DNA of 64,000 nucleotides from NCBI RefSeq assembly GCF_001404985.1, contig NZ_JRLF01000012.1, positions 558,001-622,000 of the forward strand. The letters run 5' to 3'. Numbering within the stretch: position 1 is the stretch's first letter; each line of letters opens with the position of its first letter. Source of the DNA: Flavobacterium aquidurense. GTDB lineage: Bacteria > Bacteroidota > Bacteroidia > Flavobacteriales > Flavobacteriaceae. Both the position numbers and the translations under genes were made by a program. This document shows positions 25,670 to 34,469 of the stretch, piece after piece. The notes under the pieces are model-generated. The model was not told the DNA's origin, ran no database searches, and worked only from the letters and a program-made list of their open reading frames with translations.

Positions 25670-26848
25670 TTAAGCTCTTTCGATAACAATTGCCGAAGCA
25701 CCGCCACCACCGTTGCAAATTGCTGCAGCTCCGGTTTTGGCATTATTCTGTTCTAAAACATTTAGTAAAGTTACAATGATTCTTGCTCCTGAGCATCCAA
25801 GAGGATGACCTAAGGAAACTGCACCACCATTTACGTTTACTTTATCATTATCAAGGCCAAGGATTTTTGAATTGGCTAATCCAACAACTGCAAATGCTTC
25901 ATTGAATTCGAAATAATCAACATCACCAATTGCAATTCCTGCTTTGTCCAGGGCTTTTGGTAAAGCTTTTGCCGGACTCGTAGTAAACCATTTTGGTTCC
26001 TGAGCAGCATCAGCATAACTTTTTATGTAGGCAAGGGGTTTTAACCCTAATGCGATTGCTTTTTCTTCAGACATTAAAACTAAAGCTGCAGCACCATCAT
26101 TGATTGTAGATGCATTTGCGGCAGTAACAGTTCCGTCTTTTGTGAAAACAGCGCTTAATGAAGGGATTTTGTCCAGTTTTACATTGGTGTATTCTTCGTC
26201 TTTAGAAACGATGATTGGTTCACCACGTCTTTGTGGTACTTCTACAGGAACAATTTCGTTGTCGAATTTTCCGGCATCCCATGCTTTTGCACTTCTTTCA
26301 TAAGACTGAATGGCAAAATTGTCTTGTTCTTCACGACTGATGTTATATTCAGTTGCACATAAATCAGCGCAAACTCCCATTGCGTTGTTATCGTAAGCAT
26401 CTGTCAAGCCATCTTTTTGCATTCCGTCAAGCATTGTTGCAGGACCAAATTTAGTTCCGTTACGCATTTGTACGTAATGCGGAATCAAACTCATGTTTTC
26501 CATTCCACCGGCAACCACAATCTCAGCATCACCGCAAGCGATTGCCTGCGCAGCAAACATTACGGCTTTCATTCCTGAAGCACAAACTTTGTTTACAGTC
26601 GTAGCGGCAACTTCTTCAGATAAGCCTGCAAAAAGTGCTGCCTGACGTGCTGGTGCCTGGCCAACTCCGGCTTGCACCACGTTGCCCATGAATACTTCAT
26701 CAACTAATTTTGGGTCTAGGTTAATTTTTTGTAGTGCTCCTTTTATAGCGGCAGCACCTAATTTTGGTGCGGGTACGGTAGATAACCCTCCCATGAAACT
26801 TCCGATAGGTGTTCTAACGGCAGAAACGATAACAACTCTTTTGTTCAT
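25670..26848 (-). CDS. Acetyl-CoA C-acetyltransferase (thiolase)
   Basis: A 392-residue thiolase. The acyl-accepting cysteine is in VNKVCASGMKAVM (about residue 88). The conserved EFNEAFAV supplies the active-site Asn/His region. The second catalytic segment is GGAVSLGHPLGCSGARI, and the C-terminal glycine loop is NGGGGASAIV. Length fits the biosynthetic/degradative acetoacetyl-CoA thiolase group. It condenses two acetyl-CoA or cleaves acetoacetyl-CoA. It appears to be a single gene. Confidence 0.92.
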   Translation of the reverse strand: MNKRVVIVSAVRTPIGSFMGGLSTVPAPKLGAAAIKGALQKINLDPKLVDEVFMGNVVQAGVGQAPARQAALFAGLSEEVAATTVNKVCASGMKAVMFAAQAIACGDAEIVVAGGMENMSLIPHYVQMRNGTKFGPATMLDGMQKDGLTDAYDNNAMGVCADLCATEYNISREEQDNFAIQSYERSAKAWDAGKFDNEIVPVEVPQRRGEPIIVSKDEEYTNVKLDKIPSLSAVFTKDGTVTAANASTINDGAAALVLMSEEKAIALGLKPLAYIKSYADAAQEPKWFTTSPAKALPKALDKAGIAIGDVDYFEFNEAFAVVGLANSKILGLDNDKVNVNGGAVSLGHPLGCSGARIIVTLLNVLEQNNAKTGAAAICNGGGGASAIVIERA

Positions 26849-27023
26849 TTTCTGTATTATTAGTTAATAAAGCAAATTTACTCTTTATTTGAATAAATTC
26901 AAATTTTGGGGCAATTCGATTGGATTTTAAATTTAATATCAATTTTTTGTTAATTCTATATGTTTGATTGTGAAGCGGTTTAAAAAAAAGATTGAAAAAA
27001 GTGAAAAAAAAGCGCCGAAATAG

Positions 27024-27054
27024 TTGTGAGATATGGAATGTTGTCTTACATTTG
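27024..27054 (+). promoter_or_regulatory. Bacteroidota-type promoter of the tRNA operon
   Basis: The -33 element TTGT is at 27024-27027, followed by a 19-bp spacer and the -7 element TACATTTG (27047-27054, TAnnTTTG). It lies 33 bp upstream of tRNA-Ser. It is a near-consensus phylum-specific sigma-A promoter and should drive the three tRNAs. Confidence 0.8.
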
Positions 27055-27086
27055 CAACCGCAAAACAGAACACGTTTCTTGAGCTT

Positions 27087-27170
27087 GGAGAGGTGCCAGA
27101 GCGGTAATGGAGCAGATTGCTAATCTGTCGACGGGTAACCGTCGCCAGGGTTCGAGTCCCTGTCTCTCCG
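27087..27170 (+). tRNA. tRNA-Ser (GCU)
   Basis: Acceptor GGAGAGG pairs with TCTCTCC, followed by discriminator G. The anticodon loop TTGCTAA gives anticodon GCT. A long variable arm, as expected for serine tRNA, precedes the T arm (CAGGG-TTCGAGT-CCCTG). CCA is not encoded. Confidence 0.95.
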
Positions 27171-27187
27171 CTTAATAAATTTGCCTT

Positions 27188-27262
27188 CGGGGTGTAGCGT
27201 AGCCCGGTTATCGCGCCTGCTTTGGGAGCAGGAGGCCGCAGGTTCGAATCCTGCCACCCCGA
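27188..27262 (+). tRNA. tRNA-Pro (UGG)
   Basis: Acceptor CGGGGTG pairs with CACCCCG, discriminator A. The anticodon loop TTTGGGA gives TGG. The T arm is GCAGG-TTCGAAT-CCTGC. It is second in the tRNA operon. Confidence 0.95.
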
Positions 27263-27291
27263 CAGAAACTTGCCAAAGTTTTAAAAGAAAT

Positions 27292-27365
<74 letters not shown>

Positions 27366-27371
27366 CTTGAG

Positions 27372-27403
27372 GAGACAATTACTTTGTAGTTGTCTCTTTT
27401 TTT
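27372..27403 (+). terminator. Intrinsic terminator of the tRNA operon
   Basis: GAGACAA (27372-27378) pairs with TTGTCTC (27390-27396) around an 11-nt loop and is followed by seven T residues. It lies 7 bp after tRNA-Arg. The following 27404-27553 stretch shows no gene. Confidence 0.9.
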
Positions 27404-27553
27404 ATGTCTATAAATGTTTGTTTGTCAGGCTTTTACCGTCTAGTGTTTTACGGTTCGATTTTTTTCATGGGAATCCCTAGTCTGTTTTGAAATAACAGTC
27501 TAAAAGCAGGTTATTCGTGATTTAACAGGGACTAAGGGTGGTTCGAAGTCTCA

Positions 27554-27718
27554 TTAAGGATATGATATTTTTTTCTCTTTTGGTTTGTCGTAATTTTTTG
27601 ATACTAAATAAAGTAATTCCAAAATAATTTTAGCTTCCTTCTCATCTACCTGAATGCCGTTCTTGGAAAGAATAATAACGGCTTTTTCTACTGAAATATT
27701 CTTTTCAATGAAATTCAT
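27554..27718 (-). CDS. Small protein coupled to the serine recombinase (54 residues)
   Basis: I translated MNFIEKNISVEKAVIILSKN followed by 34 more residues, rich in hydrophobic i/i+3 positions (IILELLYLVSKNY), ending KKISYP. The start codon lies inside the recombinase stop region (14-bp overlap), so it is translationally coupled. The pattern suggests a small helical protein, perhaps a recombination directionality factor or DNA-binding accessory. I recall similar small proteins next to Bacteroidota recombinases, but the function is unknown. Confidence 0.65.
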   Translation of the reverse strand: MNFIEKNISVEKAVIILSKNGIQVDEKEAKIILELLYLVSKNYDKPKEKKISYP

Positions 27719-29192
27719 TTTTTTTAGTTTTTCGGTTATTTTTTTTTGATAAAATTTTTAAAAATGCTTCATTTAAATATAAAGAAAGAGCCCCTGTTTT
27801 AAAATCAATATCAGTCGGTGGAATAAGATTTACAAGATGTCTTTTATCTGAGGTTTCAAATTCAGAAAATCTTTCAAAGATTTTCACTAAAGTATTATCT
27901 TCTATTTGATTTTTTTTATCAATAGCTTTTAATTTAGCTGTAATATCATTTGCTTCCTTTTTAAGATTTTGGGTGCTGATTTGATTCTCTCTTTTTAATT
28001 CATTATAGTCATCAATTTTTAATATTCCGGTTATAAATAATTTTCTGCCTTGAGAAAGGATTAACTTCTCCTCATTTATTTTTCTCTCTAATCCTTTTTG
28101 AGCGTATAGATAACTTGCTTTCAGTGTCTTTATATTCTGGTCTTCCAAAATATTCTTAAATAATTCAATTGTATTATTTGAGAGTATAAACTGTTGAAGT
28201 TTCTTTTGATAACAATTATTAAGGGAAATTGCATCTATTCTTGTTTTGCAGCCATCACGGCAATGATAATATGGGTATTTTTTTGATCTTCCTTTTGAAA
28301 TACTTCCGACAAGTTTTCGATTACAAATAGGACATGTTAAAAAACCTCTAAGGAAAAATAATGATTGTAAATCATCTCTTTTAGCAGTAGTTTTTCTTTT
28401 TGTATTAATAATAGATTGAACCTGATAAAATAAAGACTCAGATATCAATGGCTCGTGTAATCCTTTTATCATTTGCTTTTCACTAGAATTTAGTTTGACT
28501 GGTACAAGCCCACAATAAACTGGATTATGCAAAATCCTGAAAAAGTGTGATCTTGAACATAGTAATCCTTTATCATTAGCTATCTTCATGATTTCGGATA
28601 TTTTATGATCGTTCTGTGCAACATGATAAAAAGCCCATTTTATAATTTCGGCTTCAGGCTCTTTAGGAGCGATAGCTTTTTTGCCATTCATTAATGTTAA
28701 ATTGATAAATCCTAATGGCGCTTTACCAAGATATCTCCCCGTCAACTTAGCTCGTTGCATGCCATTTGCCGTGTTTTGAGCTCTCCGGGTATTTTCTGCT
28801 TCTGGGACTGCTAAATATACAGCCAGCATAACTGTACTTTCTGGAACAGAGAAATCAATTGGCTGGTCAATAGCTTTTGCTGTTGTTTTATATTTCCGAA
28901 GCTTTCCAATCATTTCGTAAGCATATTCTATATTGCGGCTGAATCGATCCCATTTGATAAATAATATGTTTTTATTTTCAACTGATGATTTCTTTTTGAT
29001 TTCTGAAAATAATTGATTCCATTCAGGTCTATTAAAATTCTTAGCAGAGTAATCTTCACGATAAATTCCTTTGACTTCTATATTGTAAAATTTGCAATAC
29101 TTCAATAATCTTTCCTCCTGCTCAGGCAAGGAGTAACCTTTTCTTTTTTGTTCGTCAGTACTTACTCTGACATATAAATAAGCAGTTTCCAT
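27705..29192 (-). CDS. Large serine recombinase (site-specific integrase)
   Basis: A 495-residue serine integrase starting at ATG 29192 (METAYLYVRVSTDEQKRKG). An upstream in-frame ATG at 29255 would add 21 residues with no family similarity. The resolvase catalytic domain has Ser11 in YVRVSTDEQ and the arginine-rich FIKWDRFSRN. It is followed by the recombinase domain (RYLGKAPLGFINL), a zinc ribbon (CPICNRKLVG with CRDGCKT) and a C-terminal coiled coil. It would integrate or excise mobile DNA by double-strand exchange. It lies between tRNA-Arg and the nine-gene defence operon, on the opposite strand, and probably mobilised that segment. Confidence 0.9.
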   Translation of the reverse strand: METAYLYVRVSTDEQKRKGYSLPEQEERLLKYCKFYNIEVKGIYREDYSAKNFNRPEWNQLFSEIKKKSSVENKNILFIKWDRFSRNIEYAYEMIGKLRKYKTTAKAIDQPIDFSVPESTVMLAVYLAVPEAENTRRAQNTANGMQRAKLTGRYLGKAPLGFINLTLMNGKKAIAPKEPEAEIIKWAFYHVAQNDHKISEIMKIANDKGLLCSRSHFFRILHNPVYCGLVPVKLNSSEKQMIKGLHEPLISESLFYQVQSIINTKRKTTAKRDDLQSLFFLRGFLTCPICNRKLVGSISKGRSKKYPYYHCRDGCKTRIDAISLNNCYQKKLQQFILSNNTIELFKNILEDQNIKTLKASYLYAQKGLERKINEEKLILSQGRKLFITGILKIDDYNELKRENQISTQNLKKEANDITAKLKAIDKKNQIEDNTLVKIFERFSEFETSDKRHLVNLIPPTDIDFKTGALSLYLNEAFLKILSKKNNRKTKKNEFH

Positions 29193-29473
29193 AACAAAAA
29201 ATTTAAAGAGATTTCTTGGTTTGTTTTTAGCTAGTAAATTGTCCGAATATCTCATGTTTATTTATATAAATTTACGAAAGAACTAATCTGTTAGGTAAAT
29301 TAAAAGGTGAATATTAATTATAAAGAAACAGGTATAAATACTTAGTGGTTGATTTTTGCGAATTGATATATTTGGGAGATTATGGTTTTCCATAAAAAAG
29401 ATTAATACTAAAGAATGATATTTGAATTATCTTATATGTGATAATGAAAATGTATATTGATTAAAAGTAAAAT

Positions 29474-30709
29474 ATGAAGATTCTACATACCGCAGATTGG
29501 CATATTGGCCAATTGTTTCACGAATATGACCGTACTTACGAACATCAACAGTTTTTAAGCTGGCTAATTGCTACCTTACAAACAGAAGAAATTGATGTTT
29601 TACTTGTTAGTGGAGATATTTTTGATATTTCAAATCCATCTGCCTCATCAATAAAAATGTTTTATTCTTTTCTAAAGAATGCGACTAAAATAAATCCTGA
29701 TATACAAATAGTAATTACAGCAGGTAATCACGATTCGGCATCTCGTTTAGAGGCTCCAAAACCCCTATTGGAATCATCTAATGTACATATTATAGGCGTA
29801 GTTGAAAAAGATGTAAATGGTAATATAGATTACGAAAAGCTGCTTGTGCCTATTTATGATGATTCTAAAAAGGTAAAAGCATGGTGTCTTGCGATTCCAT
29901 TTTTACGCATGGGTGACTATCCAACATTATTAAATTGTGCAAATCCTTACACTGAAGGCGTAACTGCATTATATAAAGAGGCGTTTGAATATGTTAATTT
30001 AAAAAAGCAAGATGGACAAACCATAATTGCTATGGGACATTTACATACACATCACGCAGAAGTAAGTGATTTAGACAAAACAGAAAGACTTATTATGGGA
30101 GGTGTAGAATGTATTCCAGCTAGTGCATTTCACGAAGATATAAAATATGTAGCACTAGGGCACATTCATAAAGCACAGAGAATAGGTGGACAAGATCATA
30201 TTAGATATTCTGGAAGCCCATTACCAATGTCTTTTTCTGAAGTAAATTATAAACATCAGGTTATTGTTTTTAAACTAGACAAGGAAATTAGCGAATTAAA
30301 ATCGATAGAAATTCCGGTATCTGTGCCACTTCAAAGAATTCCACAAGCTCCTCAGCCGTTGCATGAAGTCATAGGATTATTAGAGAATTTATCAGAACCG
30401 GATGATATCAAAGAACCTTTTCCATATCTGGAAGTTCGTATATTACTGGAAGGGCCTGAACCTGCTTTACGACACAAAATAGAAACTGCACTAATGGGTA
30501 AAAAAGTAAGGTTAGCTAAAATTGATGTGAAATATCCATCATCAACGCAGCAAGTATCCGAATTTATTACGCCAGAAAAATTGAACGAATTACAGCCTAT
30601 AGATATATTTGACAAAGTATACCAACAGCGTTACAATAGTGAAATCCCAGATACGATTCTGCAACTTTTCCAGCAAGTGATGCAGGAGATTAACCAAACG
30701 GCCGAATAA
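29474..30709 (+). CDS. sbcD: SbcD-like exonuclease subunit (Mre11 family)
   Basis: A 411-residue metallophosphoesterase. The metal-binding motifs are all present: TADWHIGQ (D8, H10), VSGDIFD (~46-52), TAGNHDSA (~86-93), MGHLHTHH (~190) and LGHIHK (~228). With SbcC it forms an ATP-dependent nuclease that opens hairpins and blocked double-strand ends. The SbcC start follows 1 bp after its stop. It is the first gene of a same-strand run reaching JetD at 46776. A TATATTTG at 29367-29374 resembles a -7 box but lacks a good -33 element. The gap 29256-29473 is otherwise empty. Confidence 0.92.
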   Translation: MKILHTADWHIGQLFHEYDRTYEHQQFLSWLIATLQTEEIDVLLVSGDIFDISNPSASSIKMFYSFLKNATKINPDIQIVITAGNHDSASRLEAPKPLLESSNVHIIGVVEKDVNGNIDYEKLLVPIYDDSKKVKAWCLAIPFLRMGDYPTLLNCANPYTEGVTALYKEAFEYVNLKKQDGQTIIAMGHLHTHHAEVSDLDKTERLIMGGVECIPASAFHEDIKYVALGHIHKAQRIGGQDHIRYSGSPLPMSFSEVNYKHQVIVFKLDKEISELKSIEIPVSVPLQRIPQAPQPLHEVIGLLENLSEPDDIKEPFPYLEVRILLEGPEPALRHKIETALMGKKVRLAKIDVKYPSSTQQVSEFITPEKLNELQPIDIFDKVYQQRYNSEIPDTILQLFQQVMQEINQTAE

Positions 30710-30710
30710 C

Positions 30711-33700
30711 ATGAAAATATTAGCTATTCGAATAAAAAATCTAGCTTCTTTAGAAGGTAATACAGAGATCGATTTTACAACCGAACCATTGTGTTCTGCA
30801 GGAATTTTTGCTATCACTGGAGCTACGGGAGCAGGAAAATCAACTATATTAGATGCAATATGTCTTGCTTTATATGGAAAAACACCCCGCTACCTACAGG
30901 CAAAAGAAATAGGAATTGAAATTCATGATGTCCAAGGAAGCAAATTGAACCAAAGTGATGTTCGGGGTATTTTAAGAGACGGAACTTCTGAGGGTTTTGC
31001 TGAAGTAGATTTTAGAGGTATTGATGAGCAAAATTATCGTGTTATTTGGAGTGTAAGACGTGCTCGAAATAAGGCCGAGGGTAGTATGCAGTCAGATTCT
31101 ATAACATTGACAAATATCAGCTCGAATACTGTCATTCCAGGTAAAAAGCAAGAGACTTTGAATGAGATTACACGTTTGGTAGGCTTAAATTTTGAACAAT
31201 TTACCCGATCAGTATTGCTGGCACAAGGTGATTTTACTGCCTTTATGAAAGCTAATAAAGATGAAAAATCTTCTTTACTCGAAAAACTCACAGGAACCCA
31301 TATCTATTCTGAAATTTCAAAAAAAATATTTGAAAAATATAAAGTGGAAGAACAGCAACTTCGGGATCTTAATTTGCGAAAAGAGGGTGTTATTATTCTA
31401 ACTGACGAAGAACAAAAGAGTTTAGTGGAGGAACAAAGCATTTTGGAGATTCAAATTAAAAGTTTAGAAAAAGAGATAGAAATTCTGGCAACAGAAATTG
31501 TATGGCAGGAACAGCTTTTCCAGTTACAAACCAATTATCAGAATGCTCAAACTACATTACAAACTGCAAATGAAGAAAAAATAAATACTTTTCCACGCAG
31601 ACAAAAATTGCTTGTTACTGAGGCGATTCAACAAACTAGGAGCTGGGTAGATGCCTTGAAACACTCACAAAATCAACATGAAGTAAAAACAGCTAACTTA
31701 ATTACTTTAAAGGAGACTATAAAATCACTTGAAGAAAAAAAAGAAAAGTTGAATGATGAAATTTTAGCTTCGGCCACTGCATTGACTGCAAATAATAAAA
31801 CTTTGAATGATGCGCTGCCAATTTTAGAACAAGCCAAAAAACTGGATGCGATAATTGCTGAAAAAAGTGAACAACTGCAAAAAGCAAAACAAGATGTAGA
31901 TGATGCTACAGCAGCTATAAATCAACATCAAAAGGTTCTCACGGATAAACAAACTGCGTTTTCTGGGGTTTCTGCTCATATTAATGTCATAACGGGTTGG
32001 AAGAATGAAAATAAGGAGAGTAGACCAATTGCTGAAAATAAAGAAATTATTTTGTCCAAATTGCAAGATGCTCAAAAGCTATTAGAAATTTTTCAATCTT
32101 CGACTACAGTACTGAATCAATTGCAAGATCAGATCAAGATCGATGAAACTAAAAAAAATGAAGTCGAATCTAATTTGGAAAAAAAAGCTTTCGAATGGGA
32201 AAATTTAACCAAAATCTATGCTGTTAAAGCCAAAGAATTGCTGTTAATTCCTATTGAAACCATACAGTTGGATAAGATTGCGATAGATAATACTGTTGAA
32301 AATACTATAACAGCACAAGCTCATTGGTCATTGTTTTATGATGCTTTAACTAACTTAGATATTTTAAAAAATAAACAAATTAAAGATCAGTCTGATTATC
32401 CGATAAATCAGCAAACCTTACAAGAACTTTCTCAGCAATTAATAGTGGAAAATGCGGAAAAAGAAACCGCATCTCAACTATTGCAGCAAGCTATTCTGGC
32501 ATCCGCCGAAAATGTAGAATCGCTTAGAAATGGATTGATTGATGACGAACCTTGTCCAGTATGTGGTAGTAAAACTCACCCTTATGCCGAACATAATCCT
32601 CATTTGGAAAATGTATTGAAGGTGTTAACAGCTGCTTATGATGAAAAGGAGCGTATTTACTTAAACAGTTTCGGAAAACATAATGCTTTGGAACAAGCAT
32701 TTCAAATCTTGCGTCAAACTATTCAGAATCAGGAAGAAGAGATTAAGACAAAATTATCGGACCTGGAAAAGAACAAGCAGGTCTGGGAACAATTTGATAT
32801 TGCTAAAGAAGCTTTCTCACTTTCAGATGAAAAAAAGGCCGAATGGATTGAAGGAAAGTTAAAAGAACTTAAAAAAAAACAAGCTGATTTGCTTTCAAAA
32901 ATACAAGTTCATGCCAGCCAAAAGCAACAACTGGAGGTAGATAAAAATAAAAACGATACTTTAAAAGAAATTGTTGAAACACTTGGTAATGAAGTTAAAG
33001 ATCTGAAGAGCAAACTATCAGTATATCAGGAACAACTAAGCAGCAAAACTAGAGAACGTGACAAAGCAACTTCCGATCTTGTTTTAGTAGAAGATTTACT
33101 TTCACCATACTTCAAAAGCTCAAACTGGATGGATAAATGGAAAGCTGCACCAATTGATTTTACTAATGATATTTCGAGTTTTTCACAAACCTGGAAACAA
33201 TACACCGAAGAACTGGAGCAATACATTGGTCAAAAAAGTGTACTTGAAGCAACTTTGAAAGAACTGGAAAGTCAATCTCAAAATCTCACAGCAGAGTTTA
33301 CTAAAAAGACCGCAACGTATACTGCACAGTATCAAAGCTATCAGGTTATTACTCAAGATCGTGCTAATATTTTTGGTGGAAGACCTGCAGAGCAATTGGA
33401 ATTAGAGTTGAAAAAATCTGTAGAAAAGGCACAACAAAAGTTGGATCAGTTTAGAGAAATGCTGCAACAGCTGAGTATTGATTTAACAAAAGCCAATACC
33501 CAAAAAGAAGAATTAGAAAATACGATAAATACATTGCAGATTGATGCAACAGCAACAGCACAAAAAATAGAAAACTGGCTTAGTGATTACAATCACAAGA
33601 ACGATCAATTGCTAAGTACAGAAAAACTTTATGAGCTGCTAGCATTACAAAACAGTTGGATAGAAGCCGAACGCAATGCATTGCAATTCATTGAGGAAGA

Positions 33701-34445
33701 AGTAACGAAAGCAACTTCTATCCTCGATGAAAGGAAACAATTATTAGATGTTCATCAACAAACGGCATTATCAGAGCGCTCATTAGATGAATTGAATGAG
33801 TTGATTGCTATTAAAAAACCTGAGGCTGAACAACAAAAGCAGAAAAAGGGCGAGATTGGTTTTAAATTACAACAAAATGAAACCAACAAAAACCAGATAA
33901 GCGCTTTACTCACAAACATTGGGCAAAAAGCTGATATAACAGAAAACTGGAGTAAATTAAACGAAATTATAGGTTCTGCTGATGGTAAAAAATTCAGACA
34001 GATTGCACAAGAATATACACTTGACGTTCTGCTGGGCTATGCCAATATTCATTTGCAGGAACTCACGAGCAGATATAAAATTGAACGTATTCCAACTACT
34101 CTTGGTTTGCAAGTAGTAGATCATGACATGGGAGATGAGGTACGTACAGTTTATTCACTTTCTGGTGGAGAATCTTTCTTGGTATCACTTGCTCTTGCGT
34201 TAGGTCTCGCTTCGTTATCCTCAAGCCGTATGAAAGTAGAATCTCTATTTATCGATGAAGGTTTTGGTTCATTAGATCCTACTACGCTCAATATCGCGAT
34301 GGATGCTCTAGAACGATTACACAATCAAGGGCGTAAGGTTGGCGTGATTTCCCACGTTCAAGAAATGACGGAAAGAATTCCTGTACAGATTAAAGTGAGT
34401 AAACAGCAGAATGGGAAGAGTATCGTAGAAGTTGACAATTTATAA
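30711..34445 (+). CDS. sbcC: SbcC-like SMC/Rad50 ATPase
   Basis: A 1244-residue Rad50-type protein. Walker A is GATGAGKST (37-45). Long coiled coils flank a zinc hook, DDEPCPVCGSKTHP, near residues 610-623. The ABC signature is YSLSGGES (~1148) and Walker B is LFIDEGFGSLDP (~1177). It is complete, with all catalytic features of DNA-end-processing SbcC. It is probably translationally coupled to sbcD. The unusual point is context: it is embedded in a mobile-looking defence run rather than in a housekeeping repair locus. Confidence 0.92.
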   Translation: MKILAIRIKNLASLEGNTEIDFTTEPLCSAGIFAITGATGAGKSTILDAICLALYGKTPRYLQAKEIGIEIHDVQGSKLNQSDVRGILRDGTSEGFAEVDFRGIDEQNYRVIWSVRRARNKAEGSMQSDSITLTNISSNTVIPGKKQETLNEITRLVGLNFEQFTRSVLLAQGDFTAFMKANKDEKSSLLEKLTGTHIYSEISKKIFEKYKVEEQQLRDLNLRKEGVIILTDEEQKSLVEEQSILEIQIKSLEKEIEILATEIVWQEQLFQLQTNYQNAQTTLQTANEEKINTFPRRQKLLVTEAIQQTRSWVDALKHSQNQHEVKTANLITLKETIKSLEEKKEKLNDEILASATALTANNKTLNDALPILEQAKKLDAIIAEKSEQLQKAKQDVDDATAAINQHQKVLTDKQTAFSGVSAHINVITGWKNENKESRPIAENKEIILSKLQDAQKLLEIFQSSTTVLNQLQDQIKIDETKKNEVESNLEKKAFEWENLTKIYAVKAKELLLIPIETIQLDKIAIDNTVENTITAQAHWSLFYDALTNLDILKNKQIKDQSDYPINQQTLQELSQQLIVENAEKETASQLLQQAILASAENVESLRNGLIDDEPCPVCGSKTHPYAEHNPHLENVLKVLTAAYDEKERIYLNSFGKHNALEQAFQILRQTIQNQEEEIKTKLSDLEKNKQVWEQFDIAKEAFSLSDEKKAEWIEGKLKELKKKQADLLSKIQVHASQKQQLEVDKNKNDTLKEIVETLGNEVKDLKSKLSVYQEQLSSKTRERDKATSDLVLVEDLLSPYFKSSNWMDKWKAAPIDFTNDISSFSQTWKQYTEELEQYIGQKSVLEATLKELESQSQNLTAEFTKKTATYTAQYQSYQVITQDRANIFGGRPAEQLELELKKSVEKAQQKLDQFREMLQQLSIDLTKANTQKEELENTINTLQIDATATAQKIENWLSDYNHKNDQLLSTEKLYELLALQNSWIEAERNALQFIEEEVTKATSILDERKQLLDVHQQTALSERSLDELNELIAIKKPEAEQQKQKKGEIGFKLQQNETNKNQISALLTNIGQKADITENWSKLNEIIGSADGKKFRQIAQEYTLDVLLGYANIHLQELTSRYKIERIPTTLGLQVVDHDMGDEVRTVYSLSGGESFLVSLALALGLASLSSSRMKVESLFIDEGFGSLDPTTLNIAMDALERLHNQGRKVGVISHVQEMTERIPVQIKVSKQQNGKSIVEVDNL

Positions 34446-34469
34446 CTTATTTATAGAAAATTTAATAGT

